Position numbers and translations under genes: made by a program. Under the pieces are notes generated by a model. The model ran no database searches and was not told the DNA's origin. It worked only from the letters and a program-made list of their open reading frames with translations. From Roseovarius pacificus (lineage in GTDB: Bacteria; Pseudomonadota; Alphaproteobacteria; Rhodobacterales; Rhodobacteraceae), in contig NZ_FRBR01000009.1 of assembly GCF_900142665.1 (NCBI RefSeq), positions 97,395 through 161,394 of the forward strand: a stretch of 64,000 nt of DNA. The letters are read 5' to 3'. Of this stretch, positions 8,346-16,673 are shown piece after piece; within the stretch, counting starts at the first letter, position 1, and the number at the start of each line of letters is the position of its first letter.

Positions 8346-8469
8346 CCAATGAACAGAAACGAGTGTAATCGAAGAAATCCGAAGATCAACAACGAATGCG
8401 GATAATCAAACAAAAACAGCGCCATATGGCGCTGAATGGGTCTGAACACAACTGTATGAAAATGATGGG

Positions 8470-8559
8470 TGGCGGAGACGAAGGGATTCGAACCCTCGAG
8501 ACCCTTCCGGGCCTACTCCCTTAGCAGGGGAGCGCCTTCGACCACTCGGCCACGTCTCC
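8470..8559 (-). tRNA. tRNA-Ser (GCU)
   Basis: A complete class II tRNA is read on the minus strand: acceptor stem ggagacg/cgtctcc, discriminator G, encoded CCA (8470-8472), anticodon loop ctGCTaa, a long variable arm and ttcgaat in the T loop. It is the integration site of both islands. Its 3' end abuts the mobilizable element, and its 5' half is duplicated at 42416-42466. Confidence 0.95.
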
Positions 8560-8569
8560 GCCGACGCGT
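8519..8569. repeat. Left attachment repeat of the second island (tRNA-Ser 5' half)
   Basis: These 51 bp are identical to 42416-42466. The repeat begins at the anticodon loop/stem of tRNA-Ser and runs through the D arm and 5' acceptor strand to 10 bp upstream of the tRNA. Identity ends sharply at both sides. Confidence 0.92.
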
Positions 8570-8596
8570 ATAGCCGGGCAAGGGTTGGATTTACAA
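8568..8596 (-). promoter_or_regulatory. Island-borne promoter of tRNA-Ser
   Basis: On the minus strand, TTGTAA (8591-8596) and CTATAC (8568-8573) are separated by 17 bp, placing the start of transcription a few bases before the tRNA 5' end at 8559. The -35 and spacer lie beyond the 51-bp repeat, so they are island DNA rather than the original chromosomal promoter. Confidence 0.6.
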
Positions 8597-8841
8597 GGCA
8601 AAAATTCAAACACTTAGCAACCTGCCGCAGACCCGTCCAAGCCCTTGAAATGGCATGGAAAGGAACGACGCGGAATAGAAAGTGGGAAAGATCTGGTCAT
8701 TTCCCCAACCTGCAAAAGTGCCTTCGGCAACGCGATGGAGCCCTCACTGCAAGCCTTCAAAGCTGCGTCGCACTTCCTCAAAGCTCCGTTTCTCAGCGTG
8801 ATGAAGTGAACCGATCTCCTGGATACTAAGGAGATTGACCC

Positions 8842-9390
8842 ATGAAACCGGAAGCCCCCCACGACAAGTTTCAACATCGTTCAGCAGGCACAAACCACCC
8901 CCCTGAAGCCACGAAAGGAGAAGGTAAAACTACTCCAAGCCGAAGCGCGGCAGAAACGCGAGAGATAGCTCGTGCGCTCGCAAAGCATCCGATACCAGAG
9001 TTTACGAAGAAGACGATTTCGAAACGGTGGTCCGTTGGTGCTGATACGGTTCGGCGCTTGTTGCGCGACTCTGGTCTCAATCCCGGTAGAACGCGCGACC
9101 TCACCGTTCCGCTCACCGACCTACTCGCTATCGAAGGCGTAAGCGACCCTCTGAAGACCTGGGCACTCTCCTCGGATGACGAGCGGCTGATATTACTCGC
9201 GGACCTCCTCACGCCGGAAGACAAGCGTGATGACGATAATCGCATTTTGAAGTTGCACTTGGGCACTTATCGGCGGCACGCCCGCGAAGGGCGACTCTTC
9301 TCCATACGCATCGGTAAACAGCACCGGTTCCGGCGCGATCTGGCATCCGCGCTGTACCGGCACGAGATGCTCCGGAGCAAACCGAAATGA
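8842..9390 (+). CDS. Small DNA-binding protein of the left recombinase module
   Basis: A 182-residue basic protein with a strong ribosome site (aaggag, 8 bp before ATG). Residues 45-80 look like a helix-turn-helix (FTKKTISKRWSVGADTVRRLL). The C-terminal part (YRRHAREGRLFSIRIGKQHRFRRDLASAL) resembles an excisionase/MerR-type winged helix. It is the first gene before two coupled tyrosine recombinases, so a directionality or helper role is likely. Confidence 0.55.
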   Translation: MKPEAPHDKFQHRSAGTNHPPEATKGEGKTTPSRSAAETREIARALAKHPIPEFTKKTISKRWSVGADTVRRLLRDSGLNPGRTRDLTVPLTDLLAIEGVSDPLKTWALSSDDERLILLADLLTPEDKRDDDNRILKLHLGTYRRHAREGRLFSIRIGKQHRFRRDLASALYRHEMLRSKPK

Positions 9391-9428
9391 CACCGATCCA
9401 AGAAGGAAATTCGGTTTTTATGACGCGG

Positions 9429-9514
9429 AAAGTGCGATCCACGCACTTTGTGACGAACCACGCCACATTGACACAAACGCCCTGTTGGACTTGGACCAAG
9501 GGCCCAACAGGGCG
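9429..9514 (+). promoter_or_regulatory. Two hairpins in the recombinase leader, second masks the ribosome site
   Basis: The first hairpin has 8-bp arms aaagtgcg/cgcacttt (9429-9436, 9442-9449). The second has 11-bp arms cgccctgttgg (9478-9488) and ccaacagggcg (9504-9514). The right arm of the second contains aggg, the only ribosome-site-like sequence before the ATG at 9518, so folding of the mRNA would hide it. Confidence 0.5.
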
Positions 9515-9517
9515 TCC

Positions 9518-11527
9518 ATGTCAAACCTCTCCCCCGAACTCCGATTTGCGCACATTGCGCGTCATTGCGCACCCCCGCCCGCCCCGGTCGTAAGGGCGGC
9601 GCGGATGGCGCAACTGCTCGAAAGAATATTCAAAGGAAAACTCAAAATGACGGTCATGCATAATCCCGGCAACCATTACTCTTGCGACGCAGTCCAGATG
9701 GATCTCGCCACCGCTAAAACCCGGTTTTCCGCCGGTGTCTGCGACGAATATTGGGCCGAAACCCGGCGCCTCAAAATCCGGGGATCGGTGAACAAGGCCC
9801 TCAAGGTCTACAACGCCATGGGCATCGCGGACGCCGAGGAACTCATCCTTTGCGACCCAGACGAACCAAAACGTATATATGCCGAAATCAAGAAGACTGG
9901 GCACATCCCGAGGGGGTGCAATTTCAAAAGCCTCGCGTCAGTCAAAGTCTGGGCCAGCAATCTTTCCGCTTTTTTCGATGTCGTTTCGGGACGTCGGGCT
10001 ACGATCAATGTGTTTCGTTCGGTTGACGATGACTGGGCCGCTTTGATCGACCATGTCGTTGGTCGCAACCAAGGGCCGGTACTTTTGAATACCTATGAGC
10101 GGCTTCCTCTCAATATCTTGGCAAGGGAATGCCGTCTGCGTGGTTTTTCCTTGCGCGAATTGACCAGCCTTCAGATCGAAGGGTTTGCGCGTGATCTCCT
10201 GCCAAACATCAAGGGTGCTGTGAAGCGCGGCGCCAAGCGATTGGATAAGTTGCGTGACGATGACCGTGTACCCAACTGCCTTCTCCCAATCGCGCCAATT
10301 GGCACACTTGGGCACCTGACAGCGGCTCATCAGCGCTCTACGCCTCCGATGCATCCGGATCTGGAGGCTGCTCTGGAAGATTACCTCGACCGGCGACGTC
10401 GTGGCGAACAGACCGTGGAATACGGAACAAAGAGTAGGAGCATCGAAACGGATGGTATCAGTAACGACCGCGCGAAAAACATCGCGACAGCGGTGCGCTG
10501 GTACTGGCATGGTGCGGTCGAATTGGGTTTGGTTAGCTCGGACAGGCCGTTTGATCGCGAAGCGTTCACTCAACCTGAAGTGCTGGCCGATGTCGTGAAG
10601 GTTTGCGCGGAGGGCGGGCTTGGTCCGATCTGCCAACCAGATGTTCGTCGAGCGCACGCAAATTCTGTAATCCAGTTTCTCAGTGATCTGTGTCCTCTCT
10701 ACCGCGGCCGATGCCAGCCGTCGCTATTCCACGCCAGATCACTGCGTCGCCGCACCGAGGAAGAAAGCGCGACCGCGGCGTACAAGCGAGAACTCTGTCT
10801 GCGCTTCATCGATGACGAGAATTTTCAACGGCAGTTTTTCTCTATGCCGAAAGTCTTCTTCGACGAGGCCAAGCCACTGATCGCTGGTTTCGACGCCTTG
10901 AAGAACTCAAATGAACCGGGATTGAACAAGGCCCAACATCGGGCGCTGGATCTCGCAATCATGGCCGTCCATACGGTGATCGCGACGAGGTATCCCCTGC
11001 GCTTGGCAACCCGTCAAAGACTGTTGTCGGGCGGGTCCCAGCCGCACGTGGTTTTTCCTGAACATAATCGGGGTGAAAAAGAGCTCACCATCCTCGTCCC
11101 CGGCCATATCGTCAAGAATGGCTACTTTTCGGAGGGAGTACCTCTGCTTGAAACACGGGCCATATTTCCCAGGGAAATTTTCGAATGGTACCTAAAAACT
11201 GCTCACCCTCTTATCCTCAAGCACAAACCGCCCCACGCGAAATACAGGCAACCAAACGCCTTGTTCTGCGGTCTGCATATTGAGACCCTACGGCGCATTT
11301 GGCGGAACTACACTTCTGAGATTGGGCTCAACGTGGCGCCGCATATGTGCCGTCACATTGTAGCCAGTCATCTCTATGCCAATGGCGTGCCCGTTTGCCA
11401 AATCGCCGAACTGCTTGGAGATACCGAAGCCACCGTGCGAAGCGCCTACATGTTTGTCGACCGGGCCCGGCAGCTTCGGGATGTCATGCAGGCACAGGCA
11501 ACCATCTACAGGAGACTGGGCGTATGA
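9518..11527 (+). CDS. Large tyrosine recombinase 1
   Basis: Start chosen at ATG 9518 (669 residues); a TTG at 9485 lies inside a hairpin. The C-terminal catalytic domain shows HMCRHIVASHLYANG (HxxR), then LLGDTEATVRSAYMFVD with the nucleophile Tyr, and TRYPLRLATRQRLL upstream as the candidate first Arg region. The N-terminal 400 residues are not recognised. The 4-bp ATGA overlap with the next gene implies coupled expression. Paired large recombinases at one end of an island recall Tn554 TnpA/TnpB, RIT elements and the gamma-mobile-trio layout. No sequence match to those is claimed. Confidence 0.75.
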   Translation: MSNLSPELRFAHIARHCAPPPAPVVRAARMAQLLERIFKGKLKMTVMHNPGNHYSCDAVQMDLATAKTRFSAGVCDEYWAETRRLKIRGSVNKALKVYNAMGIADAEELILCDPDEPKRIYAEIKKTGHIPRGCNFKSLASVKVWASNLSAFFDVVSGRRATINVFRSVDDDWAALIDHVVGRNQGPVLLNTYERLPLNILARECRLRGFSLRELTSLQIEGFARDLLPNIKGAVKRGAKRLDKLRDDDRVPNCLLPIAPIGTLGHLTAAHQRSTPPMHPDLEAALEDYLDRRRRGEQTVEYGTKSRSIETDGISNDRAKNIATAVRWYWHGAVELGLVSSDRPFDREAFTQPEVLADVVKVCAEGGLGPICQPDVRRAHANSVIQFLSDLCPLYRGRCQPSLFHARSLRRRTEEESATAAYKRELCLRFIDDENFQRQFFSMPKVFFDEAKPLIAGFDALKNSNEPGLNKAQHRALDLAIMAVHTVIATRYPLRLATRQRLLSGGSQPHVVFPEHNRGEKELTILVPGHIVKNGYFSEGVPLLETRAIFPREIFEWYLKTAHPLILKHKPPHAKYRQPNALFCGLHIETLRRIWRNYTSEIGLNVAPHMCRHIVASHLYANGVPVCQIAELLGDTEATVRSAYMFVDRARQLRDVMQAQATIYRRLGV

Positions 11528-13209
11528 CAATGAAAATACCAGCGGAATGGCCCGTCGACTTTCAGCATGTTCTTGCGAGCCGGCTGATGAAGGCATCCAA
11601 GCCGATACGCTCGCGGATCCTCCGTACCGTGAGATTGTATTGCATGTGGTCCCGGGATGAGTTCCCGGGACGTCCTGTGGTATTCGATCTTGAAGGGTGG
11701 AAGGCCTTTCGCTGTTTTTTGGGCAAGTCCCTTACCGAAGGCGTGACACCGCAGTATATGCGTGTCCTCTACGACTTGGGCACGTCAGGGCCTGACAAGG
11801 ACTTGCGTGACTGGCTGTATGAAAACGAGATCGACAATCGATCCGTTAACGACATCATCGCTGCCCGGTGGTGGCCGACCGGAATGCGGCACCTCGCCAA
11901 GGATCTACGCGTACCAGAGGTGCGCCGCTACCTAAAAGAAGTCGACGCCTATCTGCGTTGCATCGACCGACTTGGAGTCTTACCTGCCGACCCTTTGCGC
12001 CACCTGTATCTCACTGAGGCGATTACAGAACGCACACGGTATCAGCGCCTCTCCCGTCTTTGCGTCGCGATGGATTTATTGGTCCCTGGTCATCCCCACC
12101 TTGTCGTGTTTCGCCACGAACAGACTGATCTTTATTCAAGAGTGTGGCCACCAAAACCATCTAAACGGCCTTCTAAAAAGCGCGTGATCGCGGACGTAGA
12201 AGCGCTTCTGAATGACCTTACATCGCGGGATACGGCGAATGATTGGAGTGCTTCAACTATTGGAAATCGCCGGAAAAGCCTGATGCTGCATCATAATTTG
12301 CTTGCTTCACAGGGGCGAGCGATCAGCTTTGAAAAGAGCGCCCTCGATATCTTTGCAGACTACGCATTGGACCGCTTGGAACTTTGGACACAAACAAACG
12401 GCGAAAAGGGCTGGTGCCGACGTAGCGTCGCCACGTACTGCGAACAGCTTCGGCCATTCATCCACGACCCAGAGGAACGCCGAAAATGGAGTCGTTTCAC
12501 AAACCGGTTTTGGGCCCTCGCAGACAAAAACGGCGACCCCAAGAGGAAGGAACGGGCGCTATGTGAACGTCCGATGTCTCTCGAGGACTATTTCCTACGC
12601 GCACATAACCTTATCGATCAGGCGGATAATACAAAGAACGTACAGGTTCGAAGGGGAGTCCTGACTGTTGTAGGCGTTCTTGGAATCCTGCTTGTCTTCC
12701 CTTTACGGCGTGGTGATCTGTGCCGCCTTACCATTGGTGATCAGTTGTCTCGGAATGCTAACTGCTGGGTGCTTGATCTTGGTTGGACGAAGAAGTCAGG
12801 TACACGGGCCGAGCCTTTGGTTTTGCCTGAAGAGGTGTCTCCTTTTCTCGACGCCTGCCTGCTGCTGGGCACGGAGCCAAGGGCTTTATGGCGCGTGTAT
12901 CGCGAACGCATCGGTGCGCCTTTTCTTGCGTCGCCGAAAAAACCAGGTGAGCCATATTCGCTGGACGCTCTCAGCACGCTGGTGGCGCGTCACAGCGGAC
13001 ATGGGCCCCACATCCTGCGAACGATATGGGCTGATACATTGGTGGCACGTGGAGCAGACCGCGAGATAGTTGCCGCAATGCTTCAACACAAGAACCCTCT
13101 ATCCCAGGAAGCCTACGAGTTTCTCGCCCGGAAAATCCGATTGCGCGAAGCTGCGCAGGCATTGAGGGACTTGGCAGATCAGGTCACGCTGCCCCAAAAG
13201 GCCTTCTGA
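11524..13209 (+). CDS. Large tyrosine recombinase 2
   Basis: The start overlaps the previous stop (ATGA at 11524), giving 561 residues. Catalytic pattern: VFPLRRGDLCRLTI (first Arg), GPHILRTIWADTL (HxxR), MLQHKNPLSQEAYEFLA (second His region and Tyr), so the active site appears complete. The N-terminal two thirds is unrecognised and differs from recombinase 1. The two probably act together on the island ends. Confidence 0.75.
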   Translation: MTMKIPAEWPVDFQHVLASRLMKASKPIRSRILRTVRLYCMWSRDEFPGRPVVFDLEGWKAFRCFLGKSLTEGVTPQYMRVLYDLGTSGPDKDLRDWLYENEIDNRSVNDIIAARWWPTGMRHLAKDLRVPEVRRYLKEVDAYLRCIDRLGVLPADPLRHLYLTEAITERTRYQRLSRLCVAMDLLVPGHPHLVVFRHEQTDLYSRVWPPKPSKRPSKKRVIADVEALLNDLTSRDTANDWSASTIGNRRKSLMLHHNLLASQGRAISFEKSALDIFADYALDRLELWTQTNGEKGWCRRSVATYCEQLRPFIHDPEERRKWSRFTNRFWALADKNGDPKRKERALCERPMSLEDYFLRAHNLIDQADNTKNVQVRRGVLTVVGVLGILLVFPLRRGDLCRLTIGDQLSRNANCWVLDLGWTKKSGTRAEPLVLPEEVSPFLDACLLLGTEPRALWRVYRERIGAPFLASPKKPGEPYSLDALSTLVARHSGHGPHILRTIWADTLVARGADREIVAAMLQHKNPLSQEAYEFLARKIRLREAAQALRDLADQVTLPQKAF

Positions 13210-13331
13210 GCGGAAAGGTGAAATTAGCTGTGTATGAGACCCTGCGCGAAGTGGTGAGCGTCTTCGCTGCAAGAGGCTTGAGAACGGCGCTGTGATATGT
13301 AGGCTGGCGACTCTACCTTTGGCTGAGAGAT

Positions 13332-15791
13332 ATGAAGAAAAACACATTCTCCGAACGAGATATTTGTAGCAAGTTGATTACACCAGCGGTCGTGGAGGCT
13401 GGCTGGGATTTGCAGACACAGATCTCTGAGGAGAAAACACTCACAGACGGTCGGATCATTGTCCGCGGAAAGATGGTCGCACGTGGCAAGCAGAAGCGCG
13501 CCGACTACGTGCTTTATGTCAAGCCCAATATCCCCATTGCTGTCATTGAGGCTAAGGACAACAAGCATTCTGTCGGCGATGGGATGCAGCAGGCTCTTTC
13601 CTATGCTGAAATGTTGCGGGTCCCATTCGCCTTTTCGACCAACGGCGATCGGTTTCTGTTCCATGACAAGACTGGGCAATCGGCTTCCATGGAAACAGAA
13701 ATCCGGTTGGACGAGTTTCCATCTCCAGACGAGTTGCAAAAGAAATACGAGACCTGGAAAGGCCTGTCCGATCAACAGGCGCGCGTTGCGTTTCAAGGCT
13801 ACCACGATACCGGCAAAACACCGCGCTACTACCAGACCAATGCAGTGAACGCCGCCGTTGAGGCGATTGCCAAAGGGCAAGACCGGCTCTTGTTGGTGAT
13901 GGCGACGGGCACGGGAAAAACCTTTACCGCGTTTCAGATCATATGGCGTCTGTGGAAATCCGGTGCGAAAAAGAGGGTCCTCTTTCTGGCTGACCGAAAC
14001 GTGCTGGTCGACCAGACCATGGTCAATGATTTTCGCCCATTCATAGGGTCGATGGCCAAGCTGTCGACGCATTCAAAGACAATCGAAAAAGCGGATGGCA
14101 CCACCGAGGACCTTACGCTCGCAGTCGACAAAAAGCGCCGCATCAACACGGCCTATGAAATCTACCTCGGACTTTACCAAGCGTTGACCGGGCCGGCCGA
14201 GAGCCAGAAGATCTACAAGGAACTCTCACCAGATTTCTTCGACCTGATCATCGTGGACGAATGCCACCGCGGCAGTGCCGCAGACGATTCCGCCTGGCGG
14301 GAAATTCTCGAGCACTTCTCCGGGGCCACTCAGATCGGGATGACAGCAACGCCCAAAGAGACCGAATACGTCTCCAACATCAATTACTTCGGCGAACCGA
14401 TCTTTACCTACTCGTTGAAGGAAGGCATCCACGACGGTTTCCTTGCGCCCTACAAGGTCATCAAGAGTCACATAGACCGTGATGTCGAAGGATACCGCCC
14501 CGAGAAAGGTCAGCTCGATCGTGACGGGAACGAGGTTGAGGATCGCATCTACAACACCAAGGATTTCGACCGCACGCTGGTCCTTGATGACCGGACCAAA
14601 CTGGTCGCCCAGCGCGTCACCCAGTTCCTCAAGGAAAGTGGTGACCGCATGCAAAAGACGATCGTCTTCTGCATCGATCAGGAACATGCCGCGCGCATGC
14701 GACAGGCGCTGATCAACGAAAACCAGGATCTGATCGAAAAGGATTCCCGCTACGTGATGCGGATCACAGGAAACGACAAGGAAGGTCTGAACCAGCTCGC
14801 GAACTTCATTGACCCGGAAGCCGACTATCCGGTAATCGTGACCACCTCCCGGCTGCTGAGCACGGGCGTGGACGCACAAACCTGCCGCCTCATCGCGCTC
14901 GACCGGGAAATCGGCTCCATGACCGAGTTCAAGCAAATCGTCGGACGCGGCACACGCGTCCACGCAGACACCGGCAAATACTACTTCACGCTCATGGATT
15001 TCCGTGGCGCCACAAATCATTTTGCCGACCCTGACTTCGACGGCGAGCCCGTCCAGATCTATCAGCCCGGCCCCGATGACTCGATGACACCGCCGGACGA
15101 TCAATCCACGGAACCACCGGATGATCCGGAGGGCGGTGAAACCGTGATCATCGATCCGATTGATCCCACTCTCGCGCCACACGATCCTTTTGGCGGCGAC
15201 GATCCGACGTCCAGCTCCGGTCCCCAGAAGAAAATCTACGTGGATGGAATCGGCGCGTCGATCATCAAGGAGCGCGTTGAATACCTCGATGCGGACGGGA
15301 ATCTTGTCACTGAAAGTCTCAAGGATTTCACCAGACGGCACCTGACCCGCCGCTTCGCGTCAATGGATGACTTCCTGCGGCGCTGGAATGCGGAAGACCG
15401 CAAGCAGGCCATCCTCGACGAGCTGTCAGAAGAGGGCATCGACATCACCCTGATAGGCGAGGAACTGGGCCGCGACCTCGATCCCTTTGACCTGATCTGC
15501 CACATCGCGTTTGACGCCAAGCCGCTCACCCGGCGAGAGCGCGCCGAGAACGTCAAGAAACGCGATGCCTTCAACAGGTATGGCGAACAGGCGCGAGCCG
15601 TGCTTGAGGCCCTTCTGGAAAAGTACGCCGATGAGGGCGTCCTGACCCTCGACGACACGAATATCCTTCAAATCAACCCCTTCTCACACATGGGCACGCC
15701 CATTGAGCTCATGCGAAGTTTTGGCAAAAAGAACGATTACCTGCAGGCCGTTCATGACCTGCAAAATGCCCTCTACGAAGAAAGCGCCTGA
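13332..15791 (+). CDS. hsdR: Type I restriction endonuclease subunit R
   Basis: An 819-residue EcoEI-like R subunit. The N-terminal nuclease has RADYVLY (D58) and AVIEAKDN (E73, K75). The motor domains have Walker A ATGTGKT (191-197), DECH box (309-312) and GMTATPKE (about 337-344). An acidic, Pro-rich linker near residues 590-620 precedes the C-terminal HsdM-binding part. It translocates and cuts DNA lacking methylation at the HsdS target. First gene of a seven-gene operon; the next gene starts 6 bp after its stop. Confidence 0.95.
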   Translation: MKKNTFSERDICSKLITPAVVEAGWDLQTQISEEKTLTDGRIIVRGKMVARGKQKRADYVLYVKPNIPIAVIEAKDNKHSVGDGMQQALSYAEMLRVPFAFSTNGDRFLFHDKTGQSASMETEIRLDEFPSPDELQKKYETWKGLSDQQARVAFQGYHDTGKTPRYYQTNAVNAAVEAIAKGQDRLLLVMATGTGKTFTAFQIIWRLWKSGAKKRVLFLADRNVLVDQTMVNDFRPFIGSMAKLSTHSKTIEKADGTTEDLTLAVDKKRRINTAYEIYLGLYQALTGPAESQKIYKELSPDFFDLIIVDECHRGSAADDSAWREILEHFSGATQIGMTATPKETEYVSNINYFGEPIFTYSLKEGIHDGFLAPYKVIKSHIDRDVEGYRPEKGQLDRDGNEVEDRIYNTKDFDRTLVLDDRTKLVAQRVTQFLKESGDRMQKTIVFCIDQEHAARMRQALINENQDLIEKDSRYVMRITGNDKEGLNQLANFIDPEADYPVIVTTSRLLSTGVDAQTCRLIALDREIGSMTEFKQIVGRGTRVHADTGKYYFTLMDFRGATNHFADPDFDGEPVQIYQPGPDDSMTPPDDQSTEPPDDPEGGETVIIDPIDPTLAPHDPFGGDDPTSSSGPQKKIYVDGIGASIIKERVEYLDADGNLVTESLKDFTRRHLTRRFASMDDFLRRWNAEDRKQAILDELSEEGIDITLIGEELGRDLDPFDLICHIAFDAKPLTRRERAENVKKRDAFNRYGEQARAVLEALLEKYADEGVLTLDDTNILQINPFSHMGTPIELMRSFGKKNDYLQAVHDLQNALYEESA

Positions 15792-15797
15792 CAATAC

Positions 15798-16673
15798 ATG
15801 GAGGATAGCAACGAAACCCTCAGCACACTTTGTGCCAGAGTGAGAGATCATCTACGTGGCGACGTAAAGCGGCTGGAGAAATATCAGTGGTTCGGTCCGA
15901 TGCAGCCACGGATGTACGACATATTAAAGCGATCAATTGTAGTGCGGCAATGGGAAGCATGTGAGGCAATCCAAGCCCTAATCGAGAGCGGTCATGGCGC
16001 CATGTGCTGTACTCTTCTTAGACCTGCCTATGAGGAGTTATTGTGGCTTCTATACCTTGAGAGAAATAAGGAGTTCGCAGCAAAGCTCACAGTTTGTTTA
16101 GGCAAAAAAGAAATATCTGATGCACATAAAATTCAAAAAAAATATCTTGGCTCATCCACTCTGCAGAAACTCGGCTTCTCAAACAAAAAAGTACAGTCTT
16201 TGGACCGAATGAGGAAACCTACTTATCGTGATTTGGATGCTATTGGAGAACAGCTGGGTTGGAAATTAAACGAAGGGCAAAAAATACCCTCAGTTTCATA
16301 CATTGCGAAACAAGTTGGTAAGGACAAGGAATACCAGTATTTTTATCAAGCCACTTCTCGCAGCGTCCACTTTTCAGTGCACGAATTGCAAAGACGGGTA
16401 TGGGGTAAGCCCAACAGCGTGAAGATTGGATCCAACACATTCCAGCACTTTTGGAGTGACTTTGGGTCTTACTGGAGCACCAAGATCCTCTTGGAAACAA
16501 TGATGGCATCTGGCGCGCTCACCGAACTCTTCGACGACAACGGAAATAGTTCTGACGGTTTCTTGGAAGATCTATACAGGCTTCGATCAGTGCACATTCT
16601 AACCGCTTCAGAGCTGGATTGGTGGGAAAGCCCGCAGAAACGAAGCCCAAGCAAATTCGGAGGCACACTATGA
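15798..16673 (+). CDS. DUF5677-like protein inserted between hsdR and hsdM
   Basis: A 291-residue protein, helical, with LLRPAYEELLWLLYLER (residues 72-88) and YFYQATSRSVHFSVHE (about 181-196), resembling DUF5677 and related HEPN-superfamily proteins found in defence loci. The assignment is tentative. It is clearly more AT-rich than hsdR and hsdM, suggesting separate acquisition. Its stop overlaps the hsdM start by 4 bp and its last codons carry the hsdM ribosome site (ggagg), so expression is tied to the methylase. A toxin or abortive-infection partner is possible. Confidence 0.5.
   Translation: MEDSNETLSTLCARVRDHLRGDVKRLEKYQWFGPMQPRMYDILKRSIVVRQWEACEAIQALIESGHGAMCCTLLRPAYEELLWLLYLERNKEFAAKLTVCLGKKEISDAHKIQKKYLGSSTLQKLGFSNKKVQSLDRMRKPTYRDLDAIGEQLGWKLNEGQKIPSVSYIAKQVGKDKEYQYFYQATSRSVHFSVHELQRRVWGKPNSVKIGSNTFQHFWSDFGSYWSTKILLETMMASGALTELFDDNGNSSDGFLEDLYRLRSVHILTASELDWWESPQKRSPSKFGGTL

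Larger units (their letters stand above)
1..8472. mobile_element. Integrative mobilizable element (right part), integrated at the 3' end of tRNA-Ser
   Basis: The integrase gene sits beside the 3' end of a tRNA-Ser(GCU) gene, and a complete set of mob genes, a winged-helix replication-type gene, an AlpA-like gene, a toxin-antitoxin pair and accessory genes lie behind it. There are no type IV secretion genes, so the element would need a helper for transfer. The other attachment site (a copy of the tRNA 3' end) is not found in the window, so the left limit lies outside it. The integrative mobilizable element label is an inference from gene content and position. Confidence 0.75.
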
